This document shows positions 35,387-43,266 of a stretch of 64,000 nucleotides of DNA, piece by piece. Source of the DNA: Microbacterium proteolyticum (GTDB lineage: Bacteria; Actinomycetota; Actinomycetes; Actinomycetales; Microbacteriaceae). The notes under the pieces were generated by a model that saw nothing but the letters and a program-made list of their open reading frames with translations, was not told the DNA's origin and did not search any database. Where the stretch lies: the NCBI RefSeq assembly GCF_014192415.1, contig NZ_JACHXY010000001.1, positions 1,240,001 through 1,304,000 of the forward strand, given 5' to 3'. The position numbers and the translations under genes were made by a program. The stretch's first letter is position 1. Every line of letters begins with the position of its first letter.

Positions 35387-36765
35387 CAGCGCACCCCCTC
35401 GGTCTCGGATGCCGTGACCCCGGCGTCGGCGGAGGTCCCATCGAGCACCGCGTCGATCTCGGCGGAGGGAAGGGGCTGGGGCAGCACGGTGAGCTCCTCG
35501 GTCGAGGTGGGGCCGGGGCCCAGCGCCGCGAGCAGGGTCACGCGCGGGATGACCCCCGCGAGGCGCCCGTCGGCGTCCAGGACGGCGAGGGGGAGGGGCG
35601 ACTCGACCGACGGGACGAAGAGGTTCATCAGCACGTCGTCGTCTCGCACGCTCTGCGGCAGGGGCTTGAGCGTGCCGAGCAGCGAACCCTCTCCGGCGCG
35701 CACGAGCTTCATGGCATCCCGGTCGGTGATGATGCCCAGGGGCTTGCGGTCGCGATCGGTGACGTAGACCGCCGACATGTAGGCATCGCGCATCTGCCGG
35801 AGCGCCGTGCGCGGGCCCGCCGACGCGTCGACCCGCGGACGGGGACGCTCCATGACGTTGCCGGCGGTGAGCACGCGGGCACGGTCGACGTCCTGCACGA
35901 ACTGCTCGACGTAGTCGTTCGCGGGGTCGGTGAGGATGTCTTCGGGCGTGCCGATCTGCACGATGCGCCCGTCGCGCATGACGGCGATCCGGTCGCCGAG
36001 GAACATGGCCTCGTTGAGGTCGTGGGTGATGAAGACGATGGTCTTCTTCAGCGTCCGCTGCAGTTCGAGCAGCTGCTCCTGCATCTCGCGGCGGATCAGG
36101 GGGTCGAGCGCGCTGAACGCCTCGTCCATCAGCAGGATGTCGGTGTCGGCGGCGAGCGCACGGGCGATGCCGACGCGCTGCTGCATACCGCCCGAGAGAG
36201 CCGAGGGGAGCTTGTCGCCCCAGCCCTCGAGGCCGACGAGCGCCAGGATCTCGTTTGCCTTGGCGAGGCGCTCGGTCTTGCCGACCCCGCGGAGCTCGAG
36301 GGGGTAGGCGACGTTCGCGGCGACCGTGCGGTGGGGCAGCAGGGCGAAGTGCTGGAAGACCATCGCGAGGCGGTCGCGGCGGAGCGAGCGCAGGCGCGCG
36401 GCTCCGACACCGGTGAGGGCGTCGCCCTGCACCTCGACGGATCCCGCGGTGGCCTCGTGCAGGCCGTTCAGCATGCGGATGATCGTGGACTTGCCGGAGC
36501 CGGACAGACCCATGATGACGAAGATCTCCCCGGGCTTCACCTCGAAGCTCGCGTCGATGACGGCGGCGGTCCCGTCGTCGGTCGTATCCTCGCGGCGGGC
36601 GCCGGAGCGGAGCTTGTCGACGGCGGCCTGGGGTGCGCGACCGAAGACCTTGAAGAGGTTCTTCGCCGCGAGGGCGGGCTTCACGGAAGCGGGGGTCGCG
36701 GAGGCGGGGGTCGCGGAGGCGGGCCTGGTGGAGGCCGGCGTCTGCAGGGCAGGCGGATGGGTCAC
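35386..36765 (-). CDS. Glycine betaine/proline ABC transporter ATP-binding protein with CBS domains
   Basis: 459 residues. The N-terminus is a low-complexity run of TPAS/RPAS/KPA units (10-30) before the ATPase. Walker A is GLSGSGKST, signature LSGGMQQRVGIARAL, Walker B ILLMDEAFSALDP, H-loop FITHDLNEA. From about 295 two CBS domains follow; in OpuA these sense ionic strength. First gene of the operon. A GTG three codons upstream is possible, but GAGGTG is correctly spaced for the GTG at 36765. Confidence 0.93.
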   Translation of the reverse strand: MTHPPALQTPASTRPASATPASATPASVKPALAAKNLFKVFGRAPQAAVDKLRSGARREDTTDDGTAAVIDASFEVKPGEIFVIMGLSGSGKSTIIRMLNGLHEATAGSVEVQGDALTGVGAARLRSLRRDRLAMVFQHFALLPHRTVAANVAYPLELRGVGKTERLAKANEILALVGLEGWGDKLPSALSGGMQQRVGIARALAADTDILLMDEAFSALDPLIRREMQEQLLELQRTLKKTIVFITHDLNEAMFLGDRIAVMRDGRIVQIGTPEDILTDPANDYVEQFVQDVDRARVLTAGNVMERPRPRVDASAGPRTALRQMRDAYMSAVYVTDRDRKPLGIITDRDAMKLVRAGEGSLLGTLKPLPQSVRDDDVLMNLFVPSVESPLPLAVLDADGRLAGVIPRVTLLAALGPGPTSTEELTVLPQPLPSAEIDAVLDGTSADAGVTASETEGVR

Positions 36766-36774
36766 TGTGTGCAC

Positions 36775-37220
36775 CTCAGCGGCCTTCGGGTGGCCGCAGC
36801 GGTCACGCCCGGGTGGCAGCCGTCTGCGCTCTCGGGGTGGAGCGCATCAGCGCCGGACATCGGATCCGGCGCTCAGGCCGCCGACCGTACGCTCGCCGTG
36901 TCGACTCCAGGCGAGTCGTCACCGGCGACCGCGGACTGGTCGGGTGGGCGGCCCGGAAACGGGCCTGCACAAACGTTTCATGCTGATGGAATGGCTGGCA
37001 AATCGCCGTTCACCTTGCGATCCCGGATGCCGTGTGGCACGCGCGCGCATGTGTTCGCGGCGTGTGCGACACCGTCGTCGGCCGGGGCGCCGGTGTCGGC
37101 CCGGGCGTGTCGCTGCTCCCCCTCCGTGGGCCTACGAGATGCGAGATCGCGAGCGCGTCGGCGCGGTCGGGCGCGGGGTCCGGTCGATCGCGGCCGCGGG
37201 CAGCGGAGCGGGTGGGGTCG
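36775..37220. other. Long leader and promoter region of the betaine transporter operon
   Basis: No gene is supported in these 446 bases. On the minus strand this is the upstream region of the transporter operon. It contains a perfect 9-bp hairpin AGCGCCGGA (36849-36857) / TCCGGCGCT (36865-36873) and an AAACGTTT palindrome at 36971-36978 in a locally AT-richer stretch, where the promoter is likely to lie. Confidence 0.5.
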
Positions 37221-37526
37221 TCAGTCGGCCGCGGGCTGCGCGGCGGCCGAGCGGTGGTGGCGGATGACTTCGGCGACGACGAAGTTGAACCACTTCTCGG
37301 CGAATGCCGGATCGAGGTCGGCGTCTTCGGCCAGACGCATGAGTCGGGCGATCTGCTGCTCTTCGCGAGCGGGGTCGGAGGCCGGCATCCCGTGTTGGGC
37401 TTTGAGGACGCCGACTTGCTTGGTGCAGCGGAAGCGTTCGGCGAGGAGGAAGATCAACGCGGCGTCGATGTTGTCGATGCTGCCGCGAAGCCCCTGAAGG
37501 ATCGTCGAAGGGTCGGCGTCGGTCAT
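37221..37526 (-). CDS. Chorismate mutase (AroQ type)
   Basis: 101 residues, all helical: LRGSIDNIDAALIFLLAERFRCTKQVGVLKAQ, then DPAREEQQIARLMRLAEDADLD and FNFVVAEVIRHH. The pattern of Arg, Lys and Glu fits the AroQ active site. It converts chorismate to prephenate in Phe/Tyr synthesis. GGGAGGA precedes the ATG. A -10-like TAGGGT lies near 37545-37550 on the minus strand. Confidence 0.9.
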   Translation of the reverse strand: MTDADPSTILQGLRGSIDNIDAALIFLLAERFRCTKQVGVLKAQHGMPASDPAREEQQIARLMRLAEDADLDPAFAEKWFNFVVAEVIRHHRSAAAQPAAD

Positions 37527-37594
37527 GTGTCCTCCCAGATCGCCTCGACCCTACCGCGTGGGGCGGCGTTACCTCTGCCGCGACCCCGGAGCCA

Positions 37595-37600
37595 TACAGT
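37595..37600 (+). promoter_or_regulatory. Leaderless -10 element (TACAGT) of the AI-2E-type transporter gene
   Basis: TACAGT ends six bases before the ATG at 37607, with GTGAGC between. Confidence 0.5.
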
Positions 37601-37606
37601 GTGAGC

Positions 37607-38731
37607 ATGAGCCGATCGACGCGTCCCGACCCCGCCGCAGAGGGCGCCGAAGCCGGCGCGTCGACCTCGCGCGACAAGCCCGTCTGGTCGGCGATCGCCC
37701 GCCCCTACGCGGCCGGTTTCTTCCTCACGCTCGGCGGCCTCACGGCGTTCCTGCTGGCGCTCACGCTCGGCAGCCTGTCGACGGTGCTGATCTACATCGG
37801 CATCGCTCTTTTCATCGCCCTCGCCCTCGATCCTCTCGTGCGCATGCTCGTGAAGCGCGGCCTCTCGCGCGCGTGGTCGATCCTCATCGTCTTCGGCGGT
37901 CTCGCGCTCGTTCTCGCCGGGGCCCTGTGGCTGCTGATTCCGCCGGTCGTGCGGCAGGTCGAGCAGTTCGTCGGCGACATCCCCTCCTTCGTCAACGACC
38001 TCATCGACAGCGACGCCGTGCGCTGGGTCGAGGCCAATTTCGGCGACAGCCTCGGCGACATCCTGCAAGAGGTGCAGAACTTCGCGACCAACCCCGCGAA
38101 CATCGCCGCGATCGGCGGCGGGCTCCTTCAGGTCGGCATCACCATCGGCACGTTCATCTCGGGCGCGATCGTCGTGCTCGTGCTGAGCCTGTATTTCCTG
38201 GCATCCCTCCCGAAGATGAAGAACAGCCTGGTGCGGCTGACACCCGCCCGCAGCCGCGCGACGGTCTCCGACATGACGGGTCAGATCACCGACTCGGTCG
38301 GCGGCTATCTCGCCGGCATGGTCGTACTGGCGCTGTGCAACGCGGTGTTCGCCTTCATCGTCCTCACCATCTTGCAGCAGCCCTTCGCGGCGCTGCTCGC
38401 CGCCCTTGCGTTCGCCATCACCTTGATTCCGCTCGTCGGTTCGGTGCTCTTCTGGGCGACGGCGACGGTGTTCACTCTTCTCGTCGACCCCACCGTCGGG
38501 TTGATCTTCGCCCTCGTCTACCTCGTCTACATGCAGATCGAGGCATATCTCCTGACCCCGCGCGTGATGAACCGCACGATCTCCGTCCCCGGCTCGCTCG
38601 TCGTCATCGGAGCGCTCGTCGGCGGCACGATTCTCGGCCTGCTGGGCGCCCTCGTCGCCATCCCCGTCACGGCCTCGGTACTGCTGATCATCAAGCAGAT
38701 CGTCATCCCGCGACAGGATGCCAAGAAGTAA
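37607..38731 (+). CDS. AI-2E family transporter
   Basis: 374 residues. About eight membrane helices with the family central segment (VRQVEQFVGDIPSFVNDLI) and the conserved helix-loop VGGYLAGMVVLALCNAVF, ALLAALAFAITLIPLVGS and LVGGTILGLLGALVAIPV. The family exports AI-2 or, in other members, drives Na/H or Li exchange; the substrate is uncertain. A GTG two codons upstream (37601) also keeps the frame, but the leaderless spacing favours 37607. Confidence 0.88.
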   Translation: MSRSTRPDPAAEGAEAGASTSRDKPVWSAIARPYAAGFFLTLGGLTAFLLALTLGSLSTVLIYIGIALFIALALDPLVRMLVKRGLSRAWSILIVFGGLALVLAGALWLLIPPVVRQVEQFVGDIPSFVNDLIDSDAVRWVEANFGDSLGDILQEVQNFATNPANIAAIGGGLLQVGITIGTFISGAIVVLVLSLYFLASLPKMKNSLVRLTPARSRATVSDMTGQITDSVGGYLAGMVVLALCNAVFAFIVLTILQQPFAALLAALAFAITLIPLVGSVLFWATATVFTLLVDPTVGLIFALVYLVYMQIEAYLLTPRVMNRTISVPGSLVVIGALVGGTILGLLGALVAIPVTASVLLIIKQIVIPRQDAKK

Positions 38732-38746
38732 GTCGCGCGCAGGCGC

Positions 38747-39952
38747 TCAGCGCATCGGCAGCAGTCGCGTCGGCGACGGCGACGGTGTGCGGTGTCGCAC
38801 GCGCCCCGGGACGCCGGTGCGGGCATCCAGCGGCAGGGAGACGATCTCGTGCGCGAGCTGGCCGGCCACGAGCAGGGTGTCGGCGACGACGACGTGATGG
38901 CGCGGCCAGTGCGTGCCGGTCTCGGCGAGCGCCGTGAGCTGCAGCGCCTCGCCGGCACCGCGCACCGACAGCACGCCGACCGTATCGCTGCCGCGCACGC
39001 CGGCGTAGAGCGTCGAGCCGTCGCTGCTCGCACACAATTCGGCGGCGGTGTCGGTGTCGAGCGTGCCGAGGAGCGGTTCTCCGGAGCGCACCTGCCACCG
39101 GCCCGCGCGGTCGGCGGCCAGCACGAAGACCTCGCAGCTGAGCTCGGTGACGACGTAGAGATGCCCGGAGGGATGCCAGATCCCGTGGCGCGGACCGCTC
39201 CCCTGCGGCAGCACGACCTCTTGCACCAGCCGCAGGCCGCCCGGGGTCGATCTCCAGAACCGCACGAGGTCGAATCCCATGTCGGTGGTCGCCACGAGAC
39301 CTCCCGGGAGGAAGATCGCCTGGTGCGCCCGCGAGACGCGGTCGCCGGCGGCCGCCTCCTCCGATTCGGCGTCGGTCTCGGGGGTGTCGTCGTAGGCGGG
39401 GATCAGGTGGGAGAACTCCTCGCCCGCCGCCGCGCGAAGAGCGCGCGCCGCGGCCGCGAGGTCGGGCACGACGGCTCCCGACACGCGCGCGCCGGTCGAG
39501 ACGGTGCCCTCGGCCGATTCCCCTGACCCGTGCGGATCGGCGGCCTCGGCGGCGATGAGCGGACGGGAGGGGCGGCCCTCGGCATCCAGGTCGATCCGCA
39601 CCACCCGTCCGTCACCCCAGCAGCTCGCGACGAGGAACGACGCGTCGGGCGCGGCGGCGACGTGGCATACGGCCGCTCCCGCGTCCACCGGGCGACCGAG
39701 GGGCGTCAGGCGCGTCTCGCCCACCCGGCGATACGCCTGCACGGTGCCGTCGAACTCGACCGCGGCATAGACGATGTCCGATGCCGTCGGGTGGACGGCC
39801 ACCCACGACGGTGAACCGGGCGCGGCGACGGCCGTTGCGACCATGCCGAGCGGGCCGCCGGCACCGGGCTCGTCGGGCGCACCCGCCTGGAGGATGCCGA
39901 TGCCCTCCGCCGACCCGGTGTCGGGGGCGTAGGCGCCGACCCAGAACCGCAT
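38747..39952 (-). CDS. Lactonase-family beta-propeller protein (6-phosphogluconolactonase type)
   Basis: 401 residues, cytoplasmic. Seven-blade repeat pattern typical of YbhE/Pgl lactonases: WVGAYAPDTGSAEGIG, PSWVAVHPTASDIVYAAVE, GPRHGIWHPSGHLYVVTEL, AELCASSDGSTLYAGVRG. A loop at 150-210 is longer than usual. The ATG overlaps the purA stop (TGATG), so the two are translationally coupled. The function as 6-phosphogluconolactonase is possible but unproven. Confidence 0.85.
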   Translation of the reverse strand: MRFWVGAYAPDTGSAEGIGILQAGAPDEPGAGGPLGMVATAVAAPGSPSWVAVHPTASDIVYAAVEFDGTVQAYRRVGETRLTPLGRPVDAGAAVCHVAAAPDASFLVASCWGDGRVVRIDLDAEGRPSRPLIAAEAADPHGSGESAEGTVSTGARVSGAVVPDLAAAARALRAAAGEEFSHLIPAYDDTPETDAESEEAAAGDRVSRAHQAIFLPGGLVATTDMGFDLVRFWRSTPGGLRLVQEVVLPQGSGPRHGIWHPSGHLYVVTELSCEVFVLAADRAGRWQVRSGEPLLGTLDTDTAAELCASSDGSTLYAGVRGSDTVGVLSVRGAGEALQLTALAETGTHWPRHHVVVADTLLVAGQLAHEIVSLPLDARTGVPGRVRHRTPSPSPTRLLPMR

Positions 39953-41238
39953 CAGTCGATGAGGTCGTGCCGCACGATGACCTGGTCGCGTGCGGGGCCG
40001 ACGCCGATGACCGAGATGCGCGTGCCGCTCATCTTCTCGAGCGCGAGGACGTACTCTTGCGCGGTCTGGGGCAGGTCTTCGAAGGTGCGGGCCGTCGAGA
40101 TGTCTTCGCTCCAGCCCGGGTAGCTCTCGTAGATCGGCTTCGCGTGGTGGAAGTCGGTCTGGTTGACCGGCAGGTCGTCGAACCGCTCGCCGTCGACGTC
40201 GTAGGCGACGCAGACGGGGATCTGCTCGAGGCCACCCAGGATGTCGAGCTTGGTGAGCACCAGGTCGGTGATCCCGTTGATGCGCGTGGCATACCGCGTG
40301 ATGGGGGCGTCGTACCAGCCGACGCGGCGCGGACGGCCGGTGGTGGTGCCGAATTCGAAGCCGCGCGAGCGCAGCCAGTCGCCGCTGTCGTCGAACAGCT
40401 CGGTCGGGAACGGGCCCGACCCCACGCGCGTCGTGTAGGCCTTCACGATGCCCACGATGCGGTCGAGGCGGTTCGGGCCGACGCCCGAGCCGGTCGATGC
40501 GCCGCCGGCCGTGGCCGACGACGACGTGACGAACGGGTAGGTGCCGTGGTCGACGTCGAGCATGGTGGCCTGTCCACCCTCGAAGACGACGACGTCGCCG
40601 GCCTCGAGGGCGTCGCCCAGCAGCAGCGACGTGTCGGCGACCATCGGGCGGACGCGCTCGGCGTAGGCGAGCAGGTCGTCGACGACCTCGTCGGCGGTGA
40701 TCGCACGGCGGTTGAAGATCTTCACCAGGAGGTGGTTCTTCTGATCGAGGGCACCCTCGACCTTCTGGCGGAGGATGTTCTCGTCGAAGAGATCTTGCAC
40801 GCGGATGCCGACGCGGTTGATCTTGTCGGCGTAGGCCGGGCCGATACCGCGCCCGGTCGTGCCGATCATGCGCTTGCCGAGGAAGCGCTCGGTGACCTTG
40901 TCGAGCGTGCGGTGGTACTGCGTGATGATGTGCGCGTTCGCGCTGATCTTCAGGCGCGAGGTGTCGAGACCGCGGGCGTTGAGCGCCTCGAGCTCGTTGA
41001 AGAGCACCTCGAGGTCGACCACGACGCCGTTGCCGATCACGGGCGTCACCCCCGGAGAGAGGATGCCGCTGGGCAGCAGGTGCAGCGCGTACTTCTCGTC
41101 ACCGATGACGACGGTGTGCCCGGCGTTGTTACCGCCGTTGAACTTCACCACCCAGTCGGTGCGCTCACCGAGCAGATCGGTGGCCTTGCCCTTGCCCTCG
41201 TCGCCCCACTGGACGCCGACGATCACGATTCCGGGCAT
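39952..41238 (-). CDS. purA: Adenylosuccinate synthetase
   Basis: 428 residues. Signature WGDEGKGK at the N-terminus, NAGHTVV, the [18 protein letters not shown] loop, [22 protein letters not shown] and [11 protein letters not shown]. It makes adenylosuccinate from IMP in AMP synthesis. The ATG at 41238 ([12 protein letters not shown]) has GAGGAG upstream and is preferred over one five codons upstream. A TAGGAT -10 lies near 41276. Confidence 0.97.
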   Translation of the reverse strand: MPGIVIVGVQWGDEGKGKATDLLGERTDWVVKFNGGNNAGHTVVIGDEKYALHLLPSGILSPGVTPVIGNGVVVDLEVLFNELEALNARGLDTSRLKISANAHIITQYHRTLDKVTERFLGKRMIGTTGRGIGPAYADKINRVGIRVQDLFDENILRQKVEGALDQKNHLLVKIFNRRAITADEVVDDLLAYAERVRPMVADTSLLLGDALEAGDVVVFEGGQATMLDVDHGTYPFVTSSSATAGGASTGSGVGPNRLDRIVGIVKAYTTRVGSGPFPTELFDDSGDWLRSRGFEFGTTTGRPRRVGWYDAPITRYATRINGITDLVLTKLDILGGLEQIPVCVAYDVDGERFDDLPVNQTDFHHAKPIYESYPGWSEDISTARTFEDLPQTAQEYVLALEKMSGTRISVIGVGPARDQVIVRHDLID

Positions 41239-41401
41239 GAGTGCTCCTCGCATGTTGTCCGGCGGTACACCCCATCCTATCGAGCGGGTCCGACACGGCC
41301 CCGCGCACCAGGGCGAGATGACCAGCCGGGGGGCGAGCGGGGCAGGTGCGCGCTACGAGGACGACATGATGCGAGCCGGAGACGCCGGAACGCGCCAGCG
41401 C

Positions 41402-41407
41402 TACTCT
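41402..41407 (+). promoter_or_regulatory. Leaderless -10 element (TACTCT) of the Pr6Pr gene
   Basis: TACTCT ends six bases before the ATG at 41414. Confidence 0.45.
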
Positions 41408-41413
41408 GGGTCG

Positions 41414-42106
41414 ATGCTGCGAACGCGCGAGTGGGCCGTCGGATGGAACGTCGCGCGAGTCGCCGCGGGGGCGATGATCGCGATCGCGGTGATCGCGCAG
41501 TTCGTCTCGTCGGTGTCGGGAGCGCTCGAGGCCGGGCGGCACGTCGCCACCATCGTGGCGAACTTCTTCAGTTTCTTCACGATCCTCTCGAACGTGTCGG
41601 CGGCGATCGTGCTGCTGATCGCGGGGGTGCGGTTCTTCGCGCGCGGCCGCCGCACCGGCCCCGAGCCGGTCGCCCTGGCGACCGTCCTCGCCTGGGTCAC
41701 CACGTACATGCTCGTCACCGGCATCGTGTACAACCTGCTGTTGCGCGGCATCCCCCTGCAGCCCGAGACGGTGCCCTGGTCGAACGAGATCCTGCACGTC
41801 TGGGGCCCGCTCTTCCTCCTGCTCGACGTGCTGGTCGGGCCGAACCGGCGCCGCCTGCCGTGGGCCGCGGCGGTCGGTGCGGCGATCTTCCCACTCGCGT
41901 GGATCGTCTACACGCTGCTGCGCGCGCCCCTCATCACGAGCCCGACGACGGGCGATCCGTTCTGGTACCCCTACCCGTTCCTCAACCCGACCACCGGCGG
42001 CTGGGGACCGGTCGTCGGGTACATCGTCGTGATCGCCGCCGCCATCGTCATTCTCGCCGTCGGCGTCGTTGCGGTCGGCCGAGCCCGGGGAATCCGCAGA
42101 ACCTGA
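41414..42106 (+). CDS. Pr6Pr/FAR-17a-like membrane protein
   Basis: 230 residues with six membrane helices. FFSFFTILSNVSAAIVLL, WVTTYMLVTGIVYNLLLRG, ILHVWGPLFLLLDVLVGPNRRRLPW and DPFWYPYPFLNP are the typical Pr6Pr segments. In this family a conserved Thr and His (in FFTILSN and LHVWGP) form the putative active site of eukaryotic FAR-17a/AIG1 hydrolases. The bacterial function is unknown. Confidence 0.85.
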   Translation: MLRTREWAVGWNVARVAAGAMIAIAVIAQFVSSVSGALEAGRHVATIVANFFSFFTILSNVSAAIVLLIAGVRFFARGRRTGPEPVALATVLAWVTTYMLVTGIVYNLLLRGIPLQPETVPWSNEILHVWGPLFLLLDVLVGPNRRRLPWAAAVGAAIFPLAWIVYTLLRAPLITSPTTGDPFWYPYPFLNPTTGGWGPVVGYIVVIAAAIVILAVGVVAVGRARGIRRT

Positions 42107-42134
42107 CGCGTCGAGGCGTGGTCCCGCGCGAGCA

Positions 42135-43070
42135 TCAGGATGCCGCGAGGCGCGACGTGCGCGGCAGCATCACGCCGCGTCGGATGCCGACGAGGGTCAT
42201 CACCACGCCGGCGGCGAGCGCGATCACGATGAGCACGATCGACCCCTCGCCGCCCATGACACCGCCCGTGAGCCAATCCGGCCCGGTCAGGTCAGCGCGC
42301 AGCAGGCCGTCACCGGCCTCGGACCCCGACACGTTCAGCCCGAACACCGCGCTCTGCGAGGCGTTGAACGCCAGGTGCAACGCGATCGGCAGCCAGAGGC
42401 GACGCGTCAGAAACCACGCCATGTTGAGCAGCAGGCTGGCCGAGAGCAGGATGTAGACCGCCGCGACGGGACCCGCCGGCGACGAGAACGAGTGCACGAG
42501 CGCGAACACCACGCTGACGATGGACAGCGCCCCCCACGATCCGATCCAGCCGTCGAGGATACGCAGCAGGAAGCCGCGGAAGAAGACCTCCTCGACGATG
42601 GCGGGCCCGACACCGAACATCACCGCGGTGAGCACGCCCCACCCGAGGTGCACCTCGGCGACGCGGTAGACCCCGGCGGCCGCCAGCACCGCCACCGACC
42701 CGGCGACGACGCCGAAGCCGATGAGGAGCCCGAGCCCCACCTCCGCAGGCGCTCCCTCCCGCGAGAACTCCGCCACGCGGCGTCGCGAGACGAAGCGCAC
42801 CACCAGGACGAAGCCCAGGACGCTGAACGCCGCCCCGACCAGGAAGCCCACGGGCGCCGCCGGCCCGGGCGCGGCGAGGATCTCCCCCACCGATACGACG
42901 CCGGTGGCCTGGGCCGTCGCGGCGAAGACGAGGACAGCGGCGACAGTCGTCAGCAGACGCGATCCGACGAACGCGGCGGCCCCGAGAAGGAGCTGGATGA
43001 GGCGGCGCCGTTCGGGCCGGCGTGCATCGATGGAGGGGTGGAGCTCGGGACGAGTGCGCTTCATGTCCAT
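42135..43070 (-). CDS. CPBP family intramembrane metalloprotease
   Basis: 311 residues with about eight membrane helices. The family motif EEVFFRGFLLRIL (EExxxR) is followed by FALVHS and HLAFNASQS, which supply the conserved His/Asn of the second and third motifs. Such proteins act like CAAX prenyl proteases or process small peptides. A TAGGAT -10 lies about 23 bases upstream of the ATG, with GAGCGAAAG as a ribosome binding site. Confidence 0.9.
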   Translation of the reverse strand: MDMKRTRPELHPSIDARRPERRRLIQLLLGAAAFVGSRLLTTVAAVLVFAATAQATGVVSVGEILAAPGPAAPVGFLVGAAFSVLGFVLVVRFVSRRRVAEFSREGAPAEVGLGLLIGFGVVAGSVAVLAAAGVYRVAEVHLGWGVLTAVMFGVGPAIVEEVFFRGFLLRILDGWIGSWGALSIVSVVFALVHSFSSPAGPVAAVYILLSASLLLNMAWFLTRRLWLPIALHLAFNASQSAVFGLNVSGSEAGDGLLRADLTGPDWLTGGVMGGEGSIVLIVIALAAGVVMTLVGIRRGVMLPRTSRLAAS

Positions 43071-43253
43071 GCTTTCGCTCGGTGGCTGCCCGCATCCTAT
43101 CCACGCGCCGGACGAACCTCTGCGCGCGAGCGCGGAGCCGGCATCCCGAAACGGTCTCGGCGCACCTGCCCCACCCGTCGGTCCTCTCCGTCGCCCGCGC
43201 CGCCGTCGACGAAACGGAAGGTGAGGTGACCGCAGGTCGGGAACCGGTCCCGA

Positions 43254-43259
43254 TATGGT
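43254..43259 (+). promoter_or_regulatory. Leaderless -10 element (TATGGT) of the cyclase-like gene
   Basis: TATGGT ends seven bases before the ATG at 43267. The alternative ATG at 43255 lies inside this element, which speaks against it as the start. Confidence 0.5.
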
Positions 43260-43266
43260 GAGCCGC

